64,000 bases of DNA, from contig NZ_JAPWIJ010000015.1 of NCBI RefSeq assembly GCF_027270735.1, positions 17,127 through 81,126 of the forward strand, in the 5' to 3' direction. The notes beneath the pieces are model-generated. The model was not told where the DNA came from, did not search any database, and saw nothing but the letters and a program-made list of their open reading frames with translations. The position numbers and the translations under genes were made by a program. This document shows, piece by piece, positions 18,416 to 25,186 of the stretch. The stretch is from Rhodococcus ruber (GTDB lineage: Bacteria; Actinomycetota; Actinomycetes; Mycobacteriales; Mycobacteriaceae). Every line of letters starts with the position of its first letter. The first letter of the stretch is position 1.

Positions 18416-19048
18416 ATGAACGCTCCTGGTGCGCACGGTACTGGCAAGCCCCCGCTTCGTGTGGTGGTGGCAGAGGACGAATCCCTGATTCGATTGGACC
18501 TCGTGGAGATGCTCCGCGAAGAGGGCTACGACGTGGTCGGGGAGGCCGCGGACGGTCAGCAGGCGGTGGACTTGGCCGTCGAACTGCGTCCCGATCTGGT
18601 CATCATGGACGTCAAGATGCCGCGTCGAGACGGGATAGATGCGGCGTCGGAGATCGCCGAGAAACGCATCGCACCCGTCGTCATTCTCACCGCGTTCAGC
18701 CAACGTGAGTTGGTCGAGAAGGCGCGCGACGCCGGAGCGATGGCGTATCTGGTCAAGCCGTTCACCAAGGCAGATCTGATGCCCGCGGTGGAGTTGGCGG
18801 CCAGTCGGTTCAGTGAGATCTCTGCACTCGAATCCGAGATAGCCGATCTGCAGGATCGACTGGAAACGCGGAAGTTGATCGAGAAGGCCAAGGGCATTCT
18901 GATGGAGTCGCAATCGCTCACAGAACCGCAGGCGTTCAAGTGGATTCAACGCGCAGCGATGGATCGCAGAACGACGATGAAGGCTGTCGCCGAGGTTGTG
19001 ATCGAGACACTCGGTACTCCTGCGAACAAGCCTGCGGCAGAGGGATGA
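18416..19048 (+). CDS. pdtaR: PdtaR response regulator, ANTAR RNA-binding antiterminator
   Basis: 210 residues. Residues 17-135 form a receiver: acidic pair in VVVAEDESLIRLD, phospho-acceptor in LVIMDVKMPRRDG, T/K switch residues in VVILTAFSQ and YLVKPF. Residues 145-200 form an ANTAR domain (LETRKLIEKAKGILMESQSLTEPQAFKWIQRAAMDRRTTMKAVA) that binds paired hexaloop hairpins and prevents termination. In mycobacteria PdtaR with sensor PdtaS controls lipid and nitrosative-stress genes. ATG 18416 follows AGGAGA (18401-18406) at acceptable spacing. The kinase is not in this window. Confidence 0.95.
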   Translation: MNAPGAHGTGKPPLRVVVAEDESLIRLDLVEMLREEGYDVVGEAADGQQAVDLAVELRPDLVIMDVKMPRRDGIDAASEIAEKRIAPVVILTAFSQRELVEKARDAGAMAYLVKPFTKADLMPAVELAASRFSEISALESEIADLQDRLETRKLIEKAKGILMESQSLTEPQAFKWIQRAAMDRRTTMKAVAEVVIETLGTPANKPAAEG

Positions 19049-19221
19049 TCGGCTCGCGAAAGCTACGGCCACGTAAAACTTCGTCTCTCTAGGTCACAGT
19101 CAGGTCACGAGCGTCGTTCTAGGCCTTGCGAATCGACTCCGAGCATTAGCGTCTGATCCACACGTGAGCCACATGTAACTCAGGTGCGCTTCAACGACGA
19201 GCAATTTCAAGGAGAACCTAG
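19049..19221 (+). promoter_or_regulatory. Upstream region of the binding-protein gene
   Basis: The 173-bp gap holds two copies of AGGTCAC (19091-19097 and 19102-19108), spaced 11 bp, ahead of a possible promoter TTGCGA (19126-19131) / TAGCGT (19147-19152). AAGGAG precedes ATG 19222. The direct repeats could be a regulator site on one DNA face. Confidence 0.35.
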
Positions 19222-20556
19222 ATGGCAATTCGGACCTATGTCCGCACGGCTGCGGTGCTGAGCGTCACCTCGCTCGCACTGTTCGGCTGTTCGTCGAGCG
19301 ACGACTCCGGCTCGACCGATACCACCAGTGCCAGCGGCGGCACTGCAGCCGCGGAAACGACCGTCTCCACCGACTGCACGCCCGAGCAGGCCACTGCCGG
19401 GGCAACCCCCGACACGTCGCCTCTGGTGGTGGGAACCCTTCTCCCCGAGACCGGAACCCTGGCCTTCCTCGGCCCGCCCGAGGTTGCCGGTGTCCAGTTG
19501 GCCGTCAACGACGTCAACGGTGCCGGTGGCGTCCTCGATCAGCCCGTCACCCTCATCCCCGGTGATTCCGGCGATACGACGACCGATACCGCCAACACCA
19601 CGGTCGACCGCCTGCTCGCCGGCGGCGCGAACGTCATCGTCGGTGCAGCATCGTCCTCGGTCTCCCTCAAGGTGATCGACAAGATCGCCAGTGCAGGCGT
19701 GGTGGAGTTCTCGCCCGCCAACACCTCGGACCAGTTCGTCTGCTACCCGGACAAGGGACAGTACTTCCGTACCGCCCCCACCGACGTACTGCAGGCACAG
19801 GCGCTATCGCAGTTGATTGCCAATGACGGCGCACAGCGTGTGGCCATCCTCGCGCTCAACGATCCGTACGGCACGGGCCTGGCCAAGAACACCGCGGACA
19901 ACCTCGAAGAGGCAGGCATCGCGGCAGACCAGATTCAGACGACCATCTACGACCCGAACGCACAGTCGTTCAACGCCGAGGTCGACGGCGTGAAGAACTT
20001 CAACCCGGATGCCGTCGCCATCATCGGCTTCGAGGAGTCCGCGAAGATCATCACGCGCATGCACGAGATCGGCATCGGACCGTCCGACGGCACATTGGTC
20101 TACGGCGTCGACGGCAACATGGGTAACGCTCTGGGCGAGTCGGTGGCAGCAGGCCTGTTGGACACCATGCGCGGCACCACTCCGCTGACGGATGTCGGAA
20201 CGGCCTTCCAGGATCGCCTCAAGGCAGTGAACCCGGCACTGGTGGACTTCAACTACGCCGGTGAGTCCTACGACGCAGTCGTCATCTCGGCGCTCGCTGC
20301 CGAGCAGGCGAAGTCGACGGCAGGCACCGATATCGCTGCCAACATCAACAGCGTCACCAAGGACGGCACCAAGTGCACCAGCTATGCCGAGTGCCTTCCG
20401 CTCGTCAAGGCCGGAACCGATATCGACTACGACGGAATCACCGGCGCGCTGAATTTCAGTGACGCAGGTGAGCCCGCCACGGGTTCGTACGGCAACCTGG
20501 TCTTCGGGCCGGACAACACGCTGACGACGGACGGATACATCGTCGTCGGTGAGTGA
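19222..20556 (+). CDS. Branched-chain amino acid ABC transporter substrate-binding lipoprotein
   Basis: 444 residues. Signal sequence with lipobox LALFGC at about residues 17-22 (lipidated Cys22), then a Ser/Asp/Thr-rich linker. The type I periplasmic-binding fold follows: VVGTLLPETGTLAFLGPPEV, QLAVNDVNGAGGVL, IVGAASSSVSLKV and VEFSPANTSDQFV, the LivJ pattern. It should be lipidated by Lgt (same window) and deliver substrate to the LivH/LivM channel. The permease and ATPase genes lie on the other strand, converging at its 3' end. Substrate (Leu/Ile/Val, amides or urea) cannot be fixed from sequence. Confidence 0.9.
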   Translation: MAIRTYVRTAAVLSVTSLALFGCSSSDDSGSTDTTSASGGTAAAETTVSTDCTPEQATAGATPDTSPLVVGTLLPETGTLAFLGPPEVAGVQLAVNDVNGAGGVLDQPVTLIPGDSGDTTTDTANTTVDRLLAGGANVIVGAASSSVSLKVIDKIASAGVVEFSPANTSDQFVCYPDKGQYFRTAPTDVLQAQALSQLIANDGAQRVAILALNDPYGTGLAKNTADNLEEAGIAADQIQTTIYDPNAQSFNAEVDGVKNFNPDAVAIIGFEESAKIITRMHEIGIGPSDGTLVYGVDGNMGNALGESVAAGLLDTMRGTTPLTDVGTAFQDRLKAVNPALVDFNYAGESYDAVVISALAAEQAKSTAGTDIAANINSVTKDGTKCTSYAECLPLVKAGTDIDYDGITGALNFSDAGEPATGSYGNLVFGPDNTLTTDGYIVVGE

Positions 20557-20567
20557 TCTGTAACTGC

Positions 20568-20620
20568 CACACACGCACTGGGCCCGAGTCCTCGATCAGG
20601 ACTCGGGCCCAGTGTTGTGT
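20568..20620 (+). terminator. Terminator hairpin after the binding-protein gene
   Basis: CTGGGCCCGAGTCCT (20578-20592) and AGGACTCGGGCCCAG (20598-20612) form a perfect 15-bp stem with a 5-nt loop, extended by CACACA/TGTGTG flanks. No T-tract, as is common in actinobacteria. Confidence 0.8.
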
Positions 20621-20643
20621 GTACCAGTCGATGCGGGCGCACA

Positions 20644-20686
20644 GACGAAGCCCCGGTTCGACATCGAGTCGAACCGGGGCTTCGTC
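20644..20686 (-). terminator. Terminator hairpin after livF
   Basis: A perfect 19-bp stem (20644-20662 with 20668-20686) and 5-nt ATCGA loop, 13 bp beyond the livF stop. Together with the hairpin at 20578-20612 it isolates the convergent units. Confidence 0.8.
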
Positions 20687-20698
20687 GTCGAAGAAGTT

Positions 20699-21502
20699 CT
20701 AGGTCTTCTTCTCTTTGCTGCCGGCCAGCGTGCCGAGGTACAGCTCGATCACCTTCGGGTCGTTCATCAACGCAGGCCCGGTATCGGTGTACGCGTTGCG
20801 GCCCTGATCGAGAACGTAGCCACGGTCGCAGATCTGGAGGCAGCGACGGGCGTTCTGCTCGACCATGATGATCGAGACGCCCGCCGCATTGATCTTCTTG
20901 CAGCGGATGAACACTTCGTCCTGGAACATCGGTGACAGCCCGGCCGACGGTTCGTCGAGCAGCAGTACCGACGGCTCCATCATCAATGCGCGGCCCATGG
21001 CGACCATCTGACGTTCGCCACCGGACAGTGCGCCTGCCTTGACCTTCTTGCGCTCTCCGAGCAGGGGGAACAACTCGCTGACGAACTCGAAACGCTCACC
21101 GAACTTCTTGGGACGCAAATAGATTCCCATTTCGAGGTTCTCCTCGATGGTCAGCGACGGAAACACGTTCTGGGTCTGCGGCACGTACCCGACACCCTTG
21201 GTGACCAGCACGTGCGCCTCGGCAGAGGTGATGTTGTCACCGCGTAGCTTCACGCTGCCTTCGCGGACGGCGACGAGCCCGAAGAGCGTTTTGAGCAAGG
21301 TCGACTTACCGGCACCGTTGGGCCCGATGATGCCGACGATCTCGCCGTCGTTGAGGAAGAAGTTGCATTCGCTGAGGATGTTGACTCCGGGGATGTAACC
21401 GGCCACCAGTCCGTCGGCGCGCAACAGTGCACCTTCGGCCAGGCGAGCGTGCTCCTCGGGTGTGGCGGCGAATTCCGCCGGCGTCAATGTCTGTTCGCTC
21501 AT
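20699..21502 (-). CDS. livF: Branched-chain amino acid ABC transporter ATPase LivF
   Basis: 267 residues. Walker A GIIGPNGAGKSTLLK, Q-loop GYVPQTQNVFPSLT, signature LSGGERQMVAMGRALM, Walker B VLLLDEPSAGLSP and IIMVEQNARRCLQI are all present. The LivF-type MEPSVLLLDEPSAGLSP string distinguishes it from LivG. An N-terminal extension of about 25 residues precedes the ABC domain. Last gene of livHMGF; its ATG shares one base with the livG stop. Confidence 0.93.
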   Translation of the reverse strand: MSEQTLTPAEFAATPEEHARLAEGALLRADGLVAGYIPGVNILSECNFFLNDGEIVGIIGPNGAGKSTLLKTLFGLVAVREGSVKLRGDNITSAEAHVLVTKGVGYVPQTQNVFPSLTIEENLEMGIYLRPKKFGERFEFVSELFPLLGERKKVKAGALSGGERQMVAMGRALMMEPSVLLLDEPSAGLSPMFQDEVFIRCKKINAAGVSIIMVEQNARRCLQICDRGYVLDQGRNAYTDTGPALMNDPKVIELYLGTLAGSKEKKT

Positions 21503-22596
21503 CAGTTGTCCTCCTTGGCCCGGTGCGAGCCGCCCTCGGCGACGTCGGGCGTCACTGGGCTGACGAACTCCGGTTCCGAAAGATCGCCTCCCGCTTCGAG
21601 TTCTTCCTTCTCGGCCTGTTTCAGTGCCTCCGCCAGTTCGGCGGTCGCCCCGACCGGATTACCGTCGGCGTCGAACTCGAGAGCCTGATCGTGGTGGCTG
21701 CCGAGGTACGCGTCGACCACAGCACCGTTGTTGGAGAGTTCCTCCGGCGTGGACTCGGCGATGATGCTGCCCTGAGCCATCACCACCACCCAGTCGCTGA
21801 TGTCGCGGATGACGTCCATATCGTGTTCGACGAACACCACGGTCATACCGTCGTCACGCAGAGACTTGATGTGCCCCAGAAGTGACTGCGTCAGAGCGGG
21901 ATTGACCCCGGCCATCGGCTCGTCGAGCATGACCACCGACGGATCGGTCATCAGCGCACGTGCCATCTCCAGCAGTTTGCGCTGACCGCCCGATAGTGAG
22001 CCGGCCAGATCGTCGGCCTTGGCGTCGAGCTTGAAGCGCCCCAGCAGTTCGTAGGCGCGTTCGGTGATCTGACGCTCCTGAGCCTTCCACGTCCACGGCA
22101 TGAACGTGTTGATCATGCGCTCGCCGCGCTGACCTGTTGCACCCAACCGAACATTGTCCAGCACAGTCAGTTTCGACAGCGCTTTGGTCAGCTGGAACGT
22201 GCGCACCACACCCTTGCGGGCCACCTGGTGTGGATGCATCCGACCCAGCTCCTGGCCATCCATCGACCATGTCCCGGTGTCGGGGCGATCGAATCCGGTG
22301 AGCAGGTTGAACAGCGTGGTCTTGCCCGCACCGTTCGGACCGATCAGGCCGGTGATGCAGCCCCGCTGGATTTCGAGGTGCGCCACGTCGACGGCTTTGA
22401 GGCCGCCGAAGGTGCGGGATACCCCGTCGACCACCATGGTGGCGTCCGGTTTCGGTGCGCCGGGTTCGTTGGGCACACCGGCGAACAGGGCGGCGCGTTG
22501 ATCGCTCGACAACGCCTGGGCAGCGCGTGATTCGAGTGTGCTGGCTTTCTTGCTCGGTGCCGCCGTTGCAGCAGCATCCTTGCTCAGGTCAGGCAT
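21502..22596 (-). CDS. livG: Branched-chain amino acid ABC transporter ATPase LivG, extended
   Basis: 364 residues against about 255 for typical LivG. The ABC domain runs from about residue 54 (MVVDGVSRTFGGLKAVD) to 300 with GLIGPNGAGKTTLFN, LSGGQRKLLEMARALM, VMLDEPMAGVNP and VVFVEHDMDVI. Extra pieces are an Ala/Ser-rich N-terminus of about 50 residues and a Glu-rich C-terminal tail of about 60. The first ATG overlaps livM by 8 bp and has AGAGG upstream; an internal ATG at the ABC domain is an alternative start that would remove the N-terminal extension. Confidence 0.92.
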   Translation of the reverse strand: MPDLSKDAAATAAPSKKASTLESRAAQALSSDQRAALFAGVPNEPGAPKPDATMVVDGVSRTFGGLKAVDVAHLEIQRGCITGLIGPNGAGKTTLFNLLTGFDRPDTGTWSMDGQELGRMHPHQVARKGVVRTFQLTKALSKLTVLDNVRLGATGQRGERMINTFMPWTWKAQERQITERAYELLGRFKLDAKADDLAGSLSGGQRKLLEMARALMTDPSVVMLDEPMAGVNPALTQSLLGHIKSLRDDGMTVVFVEHDMDVIRDISDWVVVMAQGSIIAESTPEELSNNGAVVDAYLGSHHDQALEFDADGNPVGATAELAEALKQAEKEELEAGGDLSEPEFVSPVTPDVAEGGSHRAKEDN

Positions 22597-23578
22597 TGAG
22601 TTGAACCTCTCGCTTGTTGCCGAGAATGCCCTGAGGTCTGAACACCATCAACACGGCGATCAGGATTCCCAGGAGCACGAATCGCGTGGCGCCGACCTGG
22701 GCACCGGTGAGGTTGAGCACCGGGTCGTCGCCGGAGATCAACTGCCGCAGAATCGCATCGGGAATGGACAGCAGGAACCAGAAGAGCATCGCGCCCAGTA
22801 CCGGGCCGAACACTGTTGCCGCCCCACCGAGAATCAGTGCGCCGAAGGCGAAGAACGTCTGCGCGGTCGAGTAGAAATCGGGGTTGATGGACTGGGTCTG
22901 CAGTGCGTTGAACACACCGCCCATACCGCCGATGACGCCACCGAGAACCAGTGCCTGCATCTTGTAGACGAAGACGTTCTTGCCCAGTGAGCGGGCCGCG
23001 TCCTCGTCCTCACGGACGGCCTTGAGGACGCGTCCCCATGGGCTGTGCGTCAGGAGGTAGATCACTCCGCACAGCAGCAGCACCAGTGTCCAGCCGACGA
23101 GCATGGCCCACAGGTCGTTGCCCAGAAAGCGCACGCCGAGGAAGCTGTACGACTTGCCGCCCTCGAACGGACTCATGCTGGTGAACGGGCCCGCGAAACC
23201 GGTGATGCCGTTGGTGGACTTGGTCACCGAATCCGTTGCGGTCGAACGGAACACCAATCGCAGGATTTCCGAGGCCGCGATGGTGACGATCGCGAGATAG
23301 TCGGCTCGCAGTCGCAGAGTCGGTATACCGAGAACCAGAGCCAGCAACCCTGCCGCGGCGAGACCGACCAGAATGCCGAGCCACAGTGGCTGCTCGTAGG
23401 TGATCGTGGTGATGCCGACGCCGTAGCCGCCGAGAAGCGCGAAGCCGATCTGGCCGAAGTTGAGCAGCCCGGCGTAGCCGAAGTGCAGGTTCAGGCCGAT
23501 AGCGAGCAGAGCGTAGAAGATGGCCGACGGTCCGACCAGCTGAGCGAGTGAAATCTGAAGTGCGCCGATGATATCCAT
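22589..23578 (-). CDS. livM: Branched-chain amino acid ABC transporter permease LivM
   Basis: 329 residues with about nine membrane helices. FGYAGLLNFGQIGFALLGGYG is the LivM entry motif, GIPTLRLRADYLAIVTIAASEILR the cytoplasmic loop, and SPWGRVLKAVREDEDAARSLGKN the EAA-like coupling loop that docks on the ATPase. It sits 7 bp after livH and overlaps livG, as expected for a single transcript. Confidence 0.92.
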   Translation of the reverse strand: MDIIGALQISLAQLVGPSAIFYALLAIGLNLHFGYAGLLNFGQIGFALLGGYGVGITTITYEQPLWLGILVGLAAAGLLALVLGIPTLRLRADYLAIVTIAASEILRLVFRSTATDSVTKSTNGITGFAGPFTSMSPFEGGKSYSFLGVRFLGNDLWAMLVGWTLVLLLCGVIYLLTHSPWGRVLKAVREDEDAARSLGKNVFVYKMQALVLGGVIGGMGGVFNALQTQSINPDFYSTAQTFFAFGALILGGAATVFGPVLGAMLFWFLLSIPDAILRQLISGDDPVLNLTGAQVGATRFVLLGILIAVLMVFRPQGILGNKREVQLNA

Positions 23579-23585
23579 GTGGTGG

Positions 23586-24971
23586 TCACCCGATCCTTTG
23601 TCGCGAGCCGAGGATGCCCTGTGGGCGGACGACGAGGATGAGAATCAAGACGAGCAACCCTCCGATGTATTTGAGATCGGGATTGATGACCAGTGTCGAC
23701 CACTGCACGAGCAGACCCACGATGACGCAACCGAGGAATGCGCCGTAGGCCGTCCCCAGTCCACCGAGCGTGATTCCGGCGAACATCAGCAGCAGGAGCT
23801 TGAATCCCATCTCCCACTGGACGCGTCCGCCGAGTTCGGAGAGCCCGAACAGCACGCCACCGAGTGCGGCCAGGCCGCCACCGAGGCACCAGACGAACGT
23901 GACCACGCGCTCGACGTTGATGCCAGAGGATGCAGCGAGGTCACGGTTGTCGGCCACCGCTCGCATGGCCTTTCCGATCTTGGTGCGCTGCAGCATCAGT
24001 GCAACGCCGACCAGAACGACGACGCTGATGACGATGCACGCCAGGTTGACGTTGGTGATCGACAGCGGGCCCCAGTTGTTCTCGGTCTGGGCCTGGTAGT
24101 CGTCGAAGGGCTCGGAGCGATCCGAGAAGAAGATCAGGATGAGGTAGCGCAATGCGATCGCAAGTCCGATCGTCACCACGAGCTGTGCGATCAGGCCGGT
24201 TCGACGCTTGCGTAGTGGTCGCCAGATCAAAGCATTGTTGAGCCATCCGATCGCGACTCCGACGATGATCGCCAGCACCGTGGCCGGGATCAGTTGTATT
24301 CCGAGGCTCACGTTGAAGAACCATGCCGCGACGGCCCCGAGGGTGACGAGTTCGCCGTGCGCGAAGTTGGTGAGGCCGGTGGTGCCGAAGATCAGGCTCA
24401 GCCCGACCGCAGCCAGTGCGATGACCAGGCCGAATCGGAAACCGTCGACCGTGGTGCGAACGAACTTCTCGTAGAACGGAATGCTGGTGGCAGTTCTGGC
24501 TTCACCGAACGAGAAGATGACGGTGTTGGAACGCCCGGCCTGAACGTCACGCTGGACTTCTGCCTGGACGCTCACCCCGTCGGGAAGCGTTTCCTGCACT
24601 ACCTGGAATGTGTATGTCCCGGGGGACAATTCGAGAGTCCAGCGGCCGCCGGTTTCACTGGTGGTTCGAGCGACTTCGGTGCCGGTCGCGTCGAGTGCTG
24701 CGACATCGACGCCGACGAGTCGCTCGCCACCGTTGTTCAGAGATCCCGCGACGCTGACGGCGTCTGCGGGCGGTGCCTGCTCGGCACTGGTCCCCGGCGC
24801 AGCCGGGGGAGTGGGCGTAGGTTCCTGAGCCAATGCCGGCGCACTGAACAGCAGTGCGGCGATCGAACTCAGAACGGCGAGTAGGAGAGTTCGCTGAAGG
24901 AGCCGAACGGCAGATCTTGCGCGCAACCTCGGCGGTTGCACCTTTCTGGTCCATCGAACATTTGGAGCCAC
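23586..24971 (-). CDS. livH: LivH permease with N-terminal secreted carboxypeptidase-regulatory-like domain
   Basis: 461 residues, about 170 longer than classic LivH. Residues 20-48 are a signal-like segment ending SAPALAQ, 50-70 a Pro/Thr linker, and 72-156 a beta-rich domain of the carboxypeptidase-regulatory or prealbumin-like type (VGVDVAALDATGTEV, TSETGGRWTLELSPGTYTF). The LivH core starts near 175 (FGLVIALAAVGLSLIFGTTGLTNFAHGE, later IGKAMRAVADNRDLAASSGIN, the coupling loop). GTG 24971 is fixed by GGAGGA 5-6 nt upstream. The extra domain should face outside, next to the binding lipoprotein. Confidence 0.9.
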   Translation of the reverse strand: MAPNVRWTRKVQPPRLRARSAVRLLQRTLLLAVLSSIAALLFSAPALAQEPTPTPPAAPGTSAEQAPPADAVSVAGSLNNGGERLVGVDVAALDATGTEVARTTSETGGRWTLELSPGTYTFQVVQETLPDGVSVQAEVQRDVQAGRSNTVIFSFGEARTATSIPFYEKFVRTTVDGFRFGLVIALAAVGLSLIFGTTGLTNFAHGELVTLGAVAAWFFNVSLGIQLIPATVLAIIVGVAIGWLNNALIWRPLRKRRTGLIAQLVVTIGLAIALRYLILIFFSDRSEPFDDYQAQTENNWGPLSITNVNLACIVISVVVLVGVALMLQRTKIGKAMRAVADNRDLAASSGINVERVVTFVWCLGGGLAALGGVLFGLSELGGRVQWEMGFKLLLLMFAGITLGGLGTAYGAFLGCVIVGLLVQWSTLVINPDLKYIGGLLVLILILVVRPQGILGSRQRIG

Positions 24972-25101
24972 GCACGTCCTCCGGACGGTTGTCGTTGAGT
25001 CACGGGTTGGGGATTTACTGCAATTGTCGGACTCTATCCGTTGAAACGACGCAAAATCGGCGACTGAGATTTCCGGAAAGTATCGGTTGTGTTTCGCGGT
25101 G

Positions 25102-25117
25102 CACGACGCGCGTCGTG
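25102..25117. promoter_or_regulatory. 16-bp palindrome in the livH-polA divergent region
   Basis: CACGACGCGCGTCGTG is a perfect palindrome in the 215-bp gap between livH and polA, about 40 bp upstream of the polA promoter. It could be an operator for either gene; nothing else identifies it. Confidence 0.35.
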
Positions 25118-25155
25118 AGGGCGAGCGCGATGCCCAGCGAGCATCCGGCTACGAG

Positions 25156-25186
25156 TTGTCGGACCCGCTACCTAGACTGGTCAACC
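25156..25186 (+). promoter_or_regulatory. DNA-damage type promoter of polA
   Basis: TTGTCGGAC (25156-25164), 8 nt, TAGACT (25173-25178), then GTG 8 nt later. This matches 7 of 9 positions of the RecA-independent (RecA-NDp, PafBC-linked) motif TTGTCRGTG-N8-TAnnnT known from mycobacteria, and implies a leaderless message. Confidence 0.6.

Noticed and set aside
24854-25186. Upstream extension of polA of 111 codons
   Set aside because: The extra part has no family match and crosses the livH start and the polA promoter. GTG 25187 is the real start.
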